NCBI GenBank assembly: GCA_030536355.1
Contig: JAUNQD010000014.1
Location: 1-47,842 of the forward strand
DNA from: Bacillota bacterium
Lineage (GTDB): Bacteria > Bacillota > Clostridia > Peptostreptococcales > Anaerovoracaceae
Length of the DNA: 47,842 nucleotides
Direction of reading: 5' to 3'
The position numbers were made by a program, and so were the translations under genes. Below, one piece after another: positions 32,988 through 40,252 of this stretch. Below the pieces are notes generated by a model. The model worked only from the letters and a program-made list of their open reading frames with translations, was not told the origin of the DNA and did no database searches. Position 1 is the stretch's first letter. Every line of letters begins with the position of its first letter.

Positions 32988-34151
32988 ATGATTTATCTCG
33001 ATAACAGCGGGACAACTAAACAATACAGTCAAGTCACAGCTGTGATGGTAAAACACATGGAGGAAGTTTTCGGCAATCCGTCATCACTGTACCAGCTGGG
33101 CGTGGACAGTGAAAAGTCCATCAAAAAAGCACGCAAGCAGCTGCAGGATGCCATGGGTATGTTAGGAGGTAAGGCCTATTTCACATCAGGCGGAACTGAA
33201 GCAGACAACATGGCTATCTTCGGAGCGGCTAAGGCTTTCGGAAGAAGAGGAAAGCGTATCATCACTTCAAGTGTGGAACATCCGGCAGTGCTGGAGTGTT
33301 TCAAAGCTCTTGAGAAAAAGGGATTTGAGGCTGTATATATCGATGTGGACAGAAACTGCAGGCTCGATGAAGAACAGCTGACAGCAGCCATCAACGATGA
33401 GACCATCTTAGTCAGCCTTATGCATGTCAACAACGAAGCCGGAACAATAATGCCGGTGGATAGAGTCAAAGAGATCATGAAGGCTAAGAATGCTCCCGGT
33501 ATCTTCCATACGGATGCAGTGCAGAGCTTCGGCAAGGTGCCCCTTTGCAAGGCTGCGGATGCCATTTCTGTAAGCGGTCATAAGATCCATGGACCGAAGG
33601 GAATGGGCGCACTTTGGATAAGAGATAAGGTGAACATCCCGGCATTTATAGAAGGCGGCGGACAGGAAGAGGGAAAGCGTTCGGGTACTCAGAATGTGCC
33701 GGGCATCGCAGGTTTCGGTGAGGCGGCAGAACTGAGCGAGAAGACAAGAGCCAAGGATATGGGTCGTATCATAGAGATGAGAAAATATCTGATGGAAGGT
33801 CTTGATGCAGAGCTTAAGGATATCATCATCAACAGCCCTAAGGAAGCCGGCGAGAAAGCAGGCATGTGCTGCGGAAGTGTTCTCAACATCACGTTCATGG
33901 GAACGAGAGGAGAAGTTTTGCTCCATACTCTTGAGCAGGACGGCATCTATGTCAGCACAGGATCAGCTTGTTCATCGAATAAGAAGGGGCAGAGCCATGT
34001 GCTCAAGGCTATGGGATTAAAGGATAAGGAAATCGAAGGAACTCTCAGGTTCAGCTTCGGCAGGATGAACTCCATGGAAGAAATGGACATGGTGATCGAC
34101 AAGGTGAGCGGAGCTGTCAAGAGATTCAGGAAGCTGGGAAGCTTCAGATAA
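32988..34151 (+). CDS. Cysteine desulfurase (NifS/IscS type)
   Basis: A 387-residue class V aminotransferase-fold enzyme. It has YLDNSGTTKQYSQV at the N terminus, the PLP Lys in SGHKIHGPKG and the active Cys in STGSACSSNKKG. It moves sulfur from cysteine to a persulfide. ATG 32988 follows AAAGGAAAAG; the upstream frame to 32940 lies in the rny terminator. It is followed 28 bases later by thiI, so its likely acceptor is ThiI for 4-thiouridine (and perhaps thiamine), not Fe-S assembly. Confidence 0.93.
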   Translation: MIYLDNSGTTKQYSQVTAVMVKHMEEVFGNPSSLYQLGVDSEKSIKKARKQLQDAMGMLGGKAYFTSGGTEADNMAIFGAAKAFGRRGKRIITSSVEHPAVLECFKALEKKGFEAVYIDVDRNCRLDEEQLTAAINDETILVSLMHVNNEAGTIMPVDRVKEIMKAKNAPGIFHTDAVQSFGKVPLCKAADAISVSGHKIHGPKGMGALWIRDKVNIPAFIEGGGQEEGKRSGTQNVPGIAGFGEAAELSEKTRAKDMGRIIEMRKYLMEGLDAELKDIIINSPKEAGEKAGMCCGSVLNITFMGTRGEVLLHTLEQDGIYVSTGSACSSNKKGQSHVLKAMGLKDKEIEGTLRFSFGRMNSMEEMDMVIDKVSGAVKRFRKLGSFR

Positions 34152-34179
34152 ATAAGATACTCAGATAGGAGAAACTTAA

Positions 34180-35376
34180 ATGAGCGAAATCATGAACAAT
34201 GAACATATTTTTATCGTAAGATGCGGAGAAGTTGCCCTCAAGGGAATGAACAAACCGTATTTCGAAAGGATGCTGGTTGAACGTATCAAGAAGCTTCTCA
34301 AAAAGTTCGACGGCATCACAGTCAAGAGACATGAAGGCCTGATCTGGGTAAGAGCAGACAAGAGCCTTGACAAGCAGGCTATCATCAAGGAAATCTCCAA
34401 GGTTTTCGGCGTGGCATCGATCAGCCCTGCTATCGAATGTGAAAGCACTATGGAAGCCATCGGTGAAGCTGCAGTAAAGTACATGCTGGAAGCCATCGAA
34501 GAGAGAGGCGTTAAGACTTTCAAGGTCGAAGCTAAGCGTGCTGACAAGAACTTCCCTGTCAAGTCACCTGAGATCGGCAGACTGATCGGCGGTGCTGTCC
34601 TCAAGGGATGCAAGGTGCTCAAAGTTGATGTCCATAACCCTGACTGCCTGCTGTATGTAGACGTTAGACAGGAAAAATCATATATTTATCAGGACAAGAT
34701 CGCAGGATTCGGCGGACTTCCGCTGGGAACTAACGGCAAAGGTCTGTCACTGCTTTCAGGCGGTATCGACTCACCTGTAGCAACATGGATGATGGCTAAG
34801 CGAGGTATGATGATCGAAGCTATCCACTTCCATTCATATCCTTATACAAGCCAGAGAGCACAGGAAAAAGTAGAAGATCTGGCAAGGCTGGTTGCTACTT
34901 ACTGCGGACGTTTCAAGATGCATGTCATCAATCTGCTGCCTATCCAGGAACAGATCGTACAGAACTGCCCTGAAGAAGAAACAACTATACTGGTTAGAAG
35001 ATTCATGATGAGGATCGCACAGAAAGTCGCAGAAAACACAGGCTGCAATATGCTGATCACAGGTGAAAACCTGGGTCAGGTGGCAAGCCAGACTGCAGAG
35101 TCCCTCGTAGTTACAGACGCATCAGTTACAATGCCTGTAATGAGACCACTGATCGCTATGGATAAGGTGGACATCATGGACAAGGCGATGGAGATCGGAA
35201 CGTACGAAACTTCCATCCAGCCTTACGAAGACTGCTGTACAGTATTCCTGCCAAAGCATCCCGCTACTAAGCCTAAGCTGGATAGGATCCTGGAATCAGA
35301 ATCCAAGCTGGACTGCGAAGCACTTATCGCAGCGGCTGTGGAATCAGAAGAGATCATCGATATCTTCCCTGCATAA
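34180..35376 (+). CDS. thiI: ThiI, tRNA 4-thiouridine sulfurtransferase (no rhodanese domain)
   Basis: A 398-residue protein with NFLD/THUMP domains (about 1-170) and a PP-loop pyrophosphatase domain starting SLLSGGIDSPVATWMMAKRG. It adenylates U8 of tRNA and inserts sulfur. It lacks the C-terminal rhodanese of E. coli ThiI, the usual form in Firmicutes, where the adjacent desulfurase supplies sulfur directly. AGGAG precedes ATG. Confidence 0.95.
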   Translation: MSEIMNNEHIFIVRCGEVALKGMNKPYFERMLVERIKKLLKKFDGITVKRHEGLIWVRADKSLDKQAIIKEISKVFGVASISPAIECESTMEAIGEAAVKYMLEAIEERGVKTFKVEAKRADKNFPVKSPEIGRLIGGAVLKGCKVLKVDVHNPDCLLYVDVRQEKSYIYQDKIAGFGGLPLGTNGKGLSLLSGGIDSPVATWMMAKRGMMIEAIHFHSYPYTSQRAQEKVEDLARLVATYCGRFKMHVINLLPIQEQIVQNCPEEETTILVRRFMMRIAQKVAENTGCNMLITGENLGQVASQTAESLVVTDASVTMPVMRPLIAMDKVDIMDKAMEIGTYETSIQPYEDCCTVFLPKHPATKPKLDRILESESKLDCEALIAAAVESEEIIDIFPA

Positions 35377-35388
35377 ACAGAATATGAG

Positions 35389-35413
35389 CGCCGCTTACAA
35401 GCGGCGTTTTTTA
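35389..35413 (+). terminator. Terminator after thiI
   Basis: CGCCGCTT-AC-AAGCGGCG with a following T run. Confidence 0.88.
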
Positions 35414-35432
35414 TTGATAAAACTAGTAGTTT

Positions 35433-35440
35433 TTCGACAA
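35433..35440 (-). promoter_or_regulatory. Spo0A box upstream of the spoIIA operon
   Basis: TTCGACAA is the exact reverse complement of the Spo0A box TTGTCGAA. It lies 23 bases before the predicted -35 of spoIIA. Confidence 0.6.
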
Positions 35441-35462
35441 TATCTCCTAAAGACAAGCCTCC

Positions 35463-35490
35463 TTGACAGGACGTATACTTGTATTAGATA
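35463..35490 (+). promoter_or_regulatory. Candidate spoIIA promoter
   Basis: TTGACA (35463-35468), 16 bases, TAGATA (35485-35490). The AGGA within ACAGGACGT also resembles a sigma-H -35, but no matching GAAT follows. An ACGTAT/ATACGT inverted repeat spans the -10. Confidence 0.45.
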
Positions 35491-35515
35491 CGTTCCGAAA
35501 AAAGGAGGTTTTTTA

Positions 35516-35881
35516 GTGGAAGTTGTTTTTGAAGTCAAGCAGGATGTACTGATAGCCCACATAAAAGGAGAGCTGGATCACCATAATGCAGCACCTATAC
35601 GCAATGGCATCGACAGATCCATGAAGGTTTTTCAGTGCCGCGATCTGATACTGGATCTTGAAGGCGTAGAATTTATGGACAGTTCAGGCATCGGAATAGC
35701 ACTGGGAAGATACAAGAAGTTATCAAAAAGCGGAGGCAGGATATGTATTTCAGGCTGCTCTGCATATATAGAAAAACTTCTCGATATGGCAGGGGTGTTT
35801 TCCATAATCCCTAAAGAGGTAGATGTGCAAAGCGCACTTTGCCTTCTTATAGGGGAGGAACAATTGTATATGGAGGTTTGA
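35516..35881 (+). CDS. spoIIAA: SpoIIAA, anti-anti-sigma-F factor
   Basis: A 121-residue STAS-domain protein with GELDHHNAAPIRNGID and the phosphorylated Ser in MDSSGIGIALGRYK (about residue 58). Dephosphorylated protein frees sigma-F from SpoIIAB. The start is GTG at 35516, eight bases after AAAGGAGG; the longer frame from 35384 lies within the thiI terminator and promoter. First gene of spoIIAA-spoIIAB-sigF. Confidence 0.95.
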   Translation: MEVVFEVKQDVLIAHIKGELDHHNAAPIRNGIDRSMKVFQCRDLILDLEGVEFMDSSGIGIALGRYKKLSKSGGRICISGCSAYIEKLLDMAGVFSIIPKEVDVQSALCLLIGEEQLYMEV

Positions 35882-35882
35882 A

Positions 35883-36347
35883 ATGAGAAATGTTTTGAAG
35901 ATGGAATTCAGTGCCCTGGCAGAGAATGAGGCTTTTGCCAGGGCTGCGGCGGCGGCCTTCGTGATGCCATTTGATCCTACGGTAGAAGAACTGACGGAGA
36001 TCAAGACAGCAGTGTCGGAGGCCGTCAGCAACTGTGTGATACATGGATACGGCGTGCTTTGCGGTGAGGGGAACTTTGCAGGAAACGAGGTGCCTACTAT
36101 AGTGATGGAGTGCGCTTTGGAAAAAGGCAACAGGCTTACCATCAAGATAGAAGATAAAGGAGTGGGAATAGACGATATAGATCAGGCGATGGAGCCGCTG
36201 TTTACGACCGGTGATGACGAAGAACGATCGGGAATGGGATTCACGGTGATGCAGAGCTTCATGGATCGCCTTAAAGTCAGATCAGTAAAGGGTGAGGGGA
36301 CCACCGTTATCATGACAAAATATCTGGATGTGCCCGATGGCATCTAA
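35883..36347 (+). CDS. spoIIAB: SpoIIAB, anti-sigma-F factor and kinase
   Basis: A 154-residue GHKL ATPase/kinase with the N box EIKTAVSEAVSNCVIHGY, G1 IKIEDKGVGIDD and G2 ERSGMGFTVMQSFMD. It holds sigma-F inactive and phosphorylates SpoIIAA. The start lies one base after the spoIIAA stop, with GGAGG inside spoIIAA. It overlaps sigF. Confidence 0.96.
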   Translation: MRNVLKMEFSALAENEAFARAAAAAFVMPFDPTVEELTEIKTAVSEAVSNCVIHGYGVLCGEGNFAGNEVPTIVMECALEKGNRLTIKIEDKGVGIDDIDQAMEPLFTTGDDEERSGMGFTVMQSFMDRLKVRSVKGEGTTVIMTKYLDVPDGI

Positions 36348-37077
36348 ATATGTGCCGGTAGCTAAGGAGGATACATATAAACTAATAGAAGCAGCACAGA
36401 AGGGCGATGCGCGGGCGCGGGAGCTCATAGTCGATCAAAATATCGGACTGGTAAAGAACTTAGCAATGAAGTACACGTCGAATTACTACGAACCTGAAGA
36501 TCTGATGCAGGTTGGGTTTGTGGGACTGGTGAAGGCCATAGACAGATTCGACTGCAGGTACGACGTGATGTTTTCGACCTATGCTGTCCCCATGATATTA
36601 GGCGAGATAAAACGGTTCATACGAGATGATGGCAAGATCAAGATAAGCAGACAGCTTAAGACTGAGATGAAAAATCTCAAGAATATACAGCAGGAGTATT
36701 ATAACAAGCACGGTAAGAGTCCTAAGATCAGTTTTCTTGCAAAGGCGCTGGATACGTCTTCGGAGCACGTGATGGAGATCTTGGAGGCTATCGACTCCTT
36801 ATCTAATGTGGAGAGTCTTGACAATACTTTGATACCTGAAGGGATGCACGGAGGGTATTATGTTGATGAGGAAACGCAGAATGTCAACTTGATGGATCTT
36901 AAGGCTGCCATCAGTGATCTGGAGGATAGAGAAAGGCAGATCATAATGCTTAGGTATTTCAAGGACATGACTCAGCAGCAGATAGCCAAGGTGATGGGTA
37001 TTTCTCAGGTGCAAGTATCTAGGATAGAGAAAAAAGTTTTGATACGTATGAGAGAACAGATGGAAAAAGCCGAATAA
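36337..37077 (+). CDS. sigF: Sigma-F, first forespore sigma factor
   Basis: A 246-residue sigma factor with region 2 NIGLVKNLAMKYTSNYYEPEDLMQVG and FSTYAVPMILGEIKRFIRDDG, and region 4 HTH TQQQIAKVMGISQVQVSRIEKK. The ATG at 36337 is preferred over 36328 because the SD-like GGATGTG covers the earlier ATG. It overlaps the end of spoIIAB by 11 bases, so translation is coupled. Confidence 0.95.
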   Translation: MASKYVPVAKEDTYKLIEAAQKGDARARELIVDQNIGLVKNLAMKYTSNYYEPEDLMQVGFVGLVKAIDRFDCRYDVMFSTYAVPMILGEIKRFIRDDGKIKISRQLKTEMKNLKNIQQEYYNKHGKSPKISFLAKALDTSSEHVMEILEAIDSLSNVESLDNTLIPEGMHGGYYVDEETQNVNLMDLKAAISDLEDRERQIIMLRYFKDMTQQQIAKVMGISQVQVSRIEKKVLIRMREQMEKAE

Positions 37078-37140
37078 TGAGCACGAAAACGTTGAAATTA
37101 AGCCGTTTATAAAAAAATAAAAAATTTTTACAAAAAAGTG

Positions 37141-37168
37141 TTGACAAACTTTACTAAAATGGTATAAT
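37141..37168 (+). promoter_or_regulatory. Strong sigma-A promoter of the rubredoxin gene
   Basis: TTGACA (37141-37146), 16 bases, TATAAT (37163-37168). About 100 bases of leader follow. Confidence 0.88.
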
Positions 37169-37276
37169 AAGCTCAACAAAGAAAGTTAACCAAAAAAGTC
37201 AAGATTGAAAATCAAGACTACGAAGATAAAAAATAGTCTGAAGAATAAGCAGACTAACATGAAGGAGGAAAAGAAA

Positions 37277-37459
37277 ATGTCAAAGAACTTAGATAAGAAA
37301 TACAAGTGCGAACCATGTGAATACATCTACGATCCAAGAATCGGAGATAGAGACGGTAACGTAGCACCGGGAGTACCATTCGAAGAGCTCCCTGAAAACT
37401 GGATCTGCCCTAACTGCGGAGTAGGCAAGGAATACTTCGTACCGGTAGAGGAAGATTAA
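37277..37459 (+). CDS. Rubredoxin
   Basis: A 60-residue protein with the two iron-binding CxxC knuckles, KCEPCEY and ICPNCGVGK, and the family VPFEELPENW segment. The first knuckle is CxxC-E-Y instead of the usual CxxC-G-Y. It carries single electrons to superoxide reductase and rubrerythrin in anaerobes. ATG 37277 follows AAGGAGG. Confidence 0.93.
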   Translation: MSKNLDKKYKCEPCEYIYDPRIGDRDGNVAPGVPFEELPENWICPNCGVGKEYFVPVEED

Positions 37460-37544
37460 GAACAGATAAGAAAAGCCATAAACATATCAAACTCCATAAA
37501 TCCTAAACTATAATACGACCTTAATTACAAACAATTGACAAGAG

Positions 37545-37578
37545 ATACTCCGTCCGGTAACGACGGAGTATTTTCGTT
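37545..37578 (+). terminator. Terminator after the rubredoxin gene
   Basis: ATACTCCGTC pairs with GACGGAGTAT and is followed by TTTCGTTT. The tRNA promoter begins at its end. Confidence 0.85.
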
Positions 37579-37606
37579 TGACATCATATCCACCATGTTG
37601 TATAAT
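37578..37606 (+). promoter_or_regulatory. Consensus promoter of tRNA-Arg
   Basis: TTGACA (37578-37583), 17 bases, TATAAT (37601-37606), about 14 bases before the tRNA. Confidence 0.9.
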
Positions 37607-37619
37607 ATTTTCTGCGCGA

Positions 37620-37695
37620 GCGCCATTAGCTCAATGGATAGAGTAACGCACTACGAATGCGCAGGTTTGGGGTTCGAGTCCCTAATGGCGCGCCA
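37620..37695 (+). tRNA. tRNA-Arg (anticodon ACG)
   Basis: The acceptor stem GCGCCAT/ATGGCGC, D arm GCTC/GAGT, anticodon loop CTACGAA (anticodon ACG, read as ICG) and T arm with GGTTCGAGTCC form a full cloverleaf. The CCA end is encoded (37693-37695). The base of the anticodon stem has an A-C mismatch. Confidence 0.95.
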
Positions 37696-37739
37696 AAATA
37701 AATGAAGACAGGTTCTAACCTGTCTTCATTTATTTTTTG
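37696..37739 (+). terminator. Terminator of tRNA-Arg
   Basis: A 19-base perfect inverted repeat starting right after CCA, with arms AAATAAATGAAGACAGGTT and its complement, followed by T. It is unusually long for a tRNA terminator. Confidence 0.9.
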
Positions 37740-38047
37740 GTCCGCATATAGATTGGGACTCGAAGAGTTCCTAATGCTTGATTTGTGTGGAAATGTGTGA
37801 GCTGTGCGAGCACAGAGGCACAATACAAATCAGGACAGCGTAAGGAGCCTGCCGAATGTAGGCAGGCGACTGTAGGAGTGACCAGAGGGAACGTTGGCGC
37901 GATATCATCTGTGCATTGGCACAAAGGGGTCAGTTAAATGTTTAAAACACACAGAATAGAAATGTTAGTTGTTGTGCAGAGAAAAGATGGTTATAATTAG
38001 CTAAAATGTAATTTTAGTCTCATATTAAAGAAAGGTGTACGATTGGA
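37740..38047. other. Structured noncoding region downstream of tRNA-Arg
   Basis: No gene is supported. Four helices are visible: TGATTTGT/ACAAATCA (37779-37832) enclosing CTGTGC/GCACAG, GCCTGCC/GGCAGGC (37847-37867) and TGTGC/GCACA (37910-37923). The start holds a broken copy of the tRNA T-arm (GGGACTCGA, then AGTTCCTAATG). The words AAGGAGCCTGC and GCGACTG also occur in hairpin element A at 20.4 kb. The last 100 bases are plain A+T-rich. Confidence 0.5.
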
Positions 38048-38794
38048 ATGAAAAGATTTTTAATATGCAATAAATGTGCGGTTATTATGCTTGTTATTTT
38101 TATTATTATTTTCCCAATAATAGTTTTACTATCTTTGGAGTACGGATTTATTCCAAGAGATATTGGAATGGCCATAGTTGGATACGGTGGTGCTATTATA
38201 GGCGGTTTTTTAACATTGTATGGTGTATGGTGGACAATAAATGATAACAATGAAAAAAGAAAGAAAGATTTAGAATTGCAGTATTGTCCAGTTCTAATGG
38301 CAGATATTATTGAAAATACAGAAGTTAAATATCGTTTATGCAGCGAAATTACGATATTATATAATCATGGATGGTTTGATGATAGCAATCTAGAGTATTT
38401 AAATTCAGTAATTAAACTCTCTAATGTAGGTAGGGGAGAAATAAGTGGAATATCTATAAAAATAGAAGATTGCAACGTTTTGTCTGCAACACCATATGAA
38501 TTGATAAAAAATATAGATTTACAAAACTCATATATTTTATGTGACGGACTATTTGAGTTCGTTCCGATTAATGGTAACTTTTATTTATATGTTGGTGTAC
38601 CGAATTTAAGAAAGGAATATAGAGGCGCAAAAGAAAAATATGTACGGATTGATATGATATTAAATATTTTTATATCTGGAGTTTTTACTACAGATGATCA
38701 GGAGTACAAGTTGCATTTTTATATTGATACATATTATAGAAATGATGATGTTGTTCATGATGTTAATACTATGACCTTTATGAAAGTAAAATAG
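38048..38794 (+). CDS. Uncharacterised two-helix membrane protein of the accessory cassette
   Basis: A 248-residue protein with two N-terminal membrane segments (about 12-32 and 38-62), then a charged linker (NDNNEKRKKDLELQ) and a cytosolic beta-rich domain. No family was recognised. The composition is strongly A+T-rich and codon use differs from the flanking core genes, as does the next gene, so the pair is probably acquired. AAAGG lies about 13 bases before ATG. It is 17 bases upstream of the DUF2971 gene, so the two form a unit. Such membrane/effector pairs occur in defence loci, but no function is shown. Confidence 0.65.
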   Translation: MKRFLICNKCAVIMLVIFIIIFPIIVLLSLEYGFIPRDIGMAIVGYGGAIIGGFLTLYGVWWTINDNNEKRKKDLELQYCPVLMADIIENTEVKYRLCSEITILYNHGWFDDSNLEYLNSVIKLSNVGRGEISGISIKIEDCNVLSATPYELIKNIDLQNSYILCDGLFEFVPINGNFYLYVGVPNLRKEYRGAKEKYVRIDMILNIFISGVFTTDDQEYKLHFYIDTYYRNDDVVHDVNTMTFMKVK

Positions 38795-38811
38795 GCAGTA
38801 AGAGGTAGAAA

Positions 38812-39747
38812 ATGAATACAAAATTAGATAATTGTTTATTTCGATTCCGTCCTTTGGATAAAACAGAAGAAGAAGACAATCGAATTATAACTAACTTAGA
38901 AAGAGAGCGCGAGTATTTTTCTACACCAATACATTTCAACGATCCATTTGACACGTTATTATATGTAGATAAAAATAGATTGCTTGGTAAAATAAAACAA
39001 GAATTAGATAAAGGGCTAGATGATTTGACTAATGGGATTGATGATTTTGTTTTACGTAAGTTGATGGAATTTGAAAATGATGAAAGAAATCCAAATAAGA
39101 ATATTAATAGAATGTTGTATTACGGTAATATTATTCAATCGATACCAAAAGTCAGAGCGGAATTTCAGAAGAACATTAAGGAAATTTGCTTTTCGAGCAA
39201 CATTATGTCGGTGTTAATGTGGGCCCATTATGCAAATGACCATAAAGGATTTTGTATTGCATATGATATTAATAAACTAAAAGAGAGGCAATGCTTCGAC
39301 CATAAGGGGAATTCCATAGAATATAAGTTAAGGCTTAAACAGGTAAAATATACGAATCTAAGGGTAGACATGACGGAGTATATGTATGAGTATTTACCTA
39401 AATATGCATTTGATGTTCCAACAGATGTTACAAAATTTATGATGGAACCACCTCAAAAATATTTGGAAGAACTTATTTTAACAAAAGCGGATATTTGGAA
39501 GTACGAGGAAGAATGGAGACTATATTCAATATCGGAGACACTATTAAAACCTAGCATAATATCATATATTCAGCAAAAGCCGAAAGCAATTATTGTTGGA
39601 ACTAAGACAAGTCTAGAGAATATCAAAAAACTTAAGATAATAGCAGATAAAAAGAAAATTGATATACTTAAAATGGAAGCATCTGATGAAAATATATTCA
39701 AATTAAACATAACGAAAATTAATGATTATGAGAAAAATAGAAAATAG
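38812..39747 (+). CDS. DUF2971 family protein
   Basis: A 311-residue soluble protein with the DUF2971 pattern: LFRFRPLD near the start, FSTPIHFNDPFD, CFSSNIMSVLMWAHYANDHKGFCIAYD in the middle and a late WKYEEEWRLYS. The biochemical activity is unknown. The gene is A+T-rich like its neighbour and lies next to tRNA-Arg, a common integration site. RBS AAGAGG precedes ATG. Defence or stress function is inference from context only. Confidence 0.75.
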   Translation: MNTKLDNCLFRFRPLDKTEEEDNRIITNLEREREYFSTPIHFNDPFDTLLYVDKNRLLGKIKQELDKGLDDLTNGIDDFVLRKLMEFENDERNPNKNINRMLYYGNIIQSIPKVRAEFQKNIKEICFSSNIMSVLMWAHYANDHKGFCIAYDINKLKERQCFDHKGNSIEYKLRLKQVKYTNLRVDMTEYMYEYLPKYAFDVPTDVTKFMMEPPQKYLEELILTKADIWKYEEEWRLYSISETLLKPSIISYIQQKPKAIIVGTKTSLENIKKLKIIADKKKIDILKMEASDENIFKLNITKINDYEKNRK

Positions 39748-39884
39748 GATCAATTAAGGTTAGTATTGTTAAAGAAAATGTCTTAGAGAATAAAAGAATC
39801 TTATGGGATGAACTTTACGTTTAGGTGGTTAGATTACTATCTAAATCAACAATGGATCAAAGAGAACGGCACCGCGCTAGGTTC

Positions 39885-39912
39885 TTGTAAAAATGGAAAA
39901 ATATGGTATAAT
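39885..39912 (+). promoter_or_regulatory. Promoter of the small toxin gene
   Basis: TTGTAA (39885-39890), 16 bases, TATAAT (39907-39912) with an upstream TGG extended -10. Confidence 0.75.
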
Positions 39913-39958
39913 AGTTGTGTTGTCGCACCCTATACTGGCAACAGAAGGGGGGTGCAAA

Positions 39959-40054
39959 ATGGATTTTATCATTTCTATATTAGCTTCCGTCGCAGCAGGT
40001 ATTATCTGTCATTTTATCTGCAGATGGCTAGACGGAAGGAACAGCGGCAACTAG
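39959..40054 (+). CDS. Small hydrophobic peptide, putative type I toxin
   Basis: A 31-residue peptide starting MDFIISILASVAAG, with one membrane helix (about 3-22) and a charged C terminus (CRWLDGRN). This matches the shape of clostridial type I toxins (short, hydrophobic helix, basic or charged tail). It has its own strong promoter, a G-rich SD (GGGGGGTG) 5 bases before ATG, and a terminator 8 bases after the stop. A consensus promoter faces it from downstream on the minus strand and could make an antisense RNA. It is too short for routine gene calling. Confidence 0.72.
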   Translation: MDFIISILASVAAGIICHFICRWLDGRNSGN

Positions 40055-40062
40055 CCTACATA

Positions 40063-40097
40063 AAAACCCCGGAGCTGCCACTCCGGGGTTTTGTTTT
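40063..40097. terminator. Shared bidirectional terminator of the toxin mRNA and antisense RNA
   Basis: AAAACCCCGGAG-CTGCCA-CTCCGGGGTTTT forms a 12-base perfect stem. T runs lie downstream on both strands, so it can end both the toxin mRNA and the opposing RNA. Confidence 0.88.
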
Positions 40098-40132
40098 GGT
40101 GCAATATAGATAATATCATTTCTCTATCTGTC
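40063..40132 (-). ncRNA. Predicted antisense antitoxin RNA
   Basis: The minus-strand promoter at 40139-40167 would start an RNA near 40132 that runs into the shared terminator. It would be complementary to the 3' end of the toxin mRNA, the usual convergent layout of clostridial type I systems. The ends are inferred. Confidence 0.5.
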
Positions 40133-40138
40133 ACTGTC

Positions 40139-40167
40139 ATTATATGTGATATGCTTTCCCTTGTCAA
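40139..40167 (-). promoter_or_regulatory. Consensus promoter of the antisense RNA
   Basis: On the minus strand TTGACA (40162-40167), exactly 17 bases, TATAAT (40139-40144). No gene on that strand follows it, which supports an antisense RNA. Confidence 0.8.
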
Positions 40168-40252
40168 TTATTCTTCATTACCCTTTTACATTGCAATCCC
40201 CTATTCCATGCAGTAAAATATACATGTATTTGTGAAAAAGGAGGTACGCATC

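Noticed and set aside
37740..37775. Clean att site duplicating the tRNA-Arg 3' end
   Set aside because: Only a broken, partly inverted T-arm copy is present, and no integrase or second full repeat lies in the window, so a site-specific integration is not established.
37626..37823. Minus-strand frame ending in GTRTPNLRIRSALLYPLS
   Set aside because: This is the reverse reading of the tRNA-Arg gene and its terminator, a known kind of false protein call next to tRNAs.
39808..40113. 101-codon plus-strand frame across the toxin locus
   Set aside because: It runs through the promoter, the small peptide gene in another frame and the terminator, with no SD or protein-like composition.
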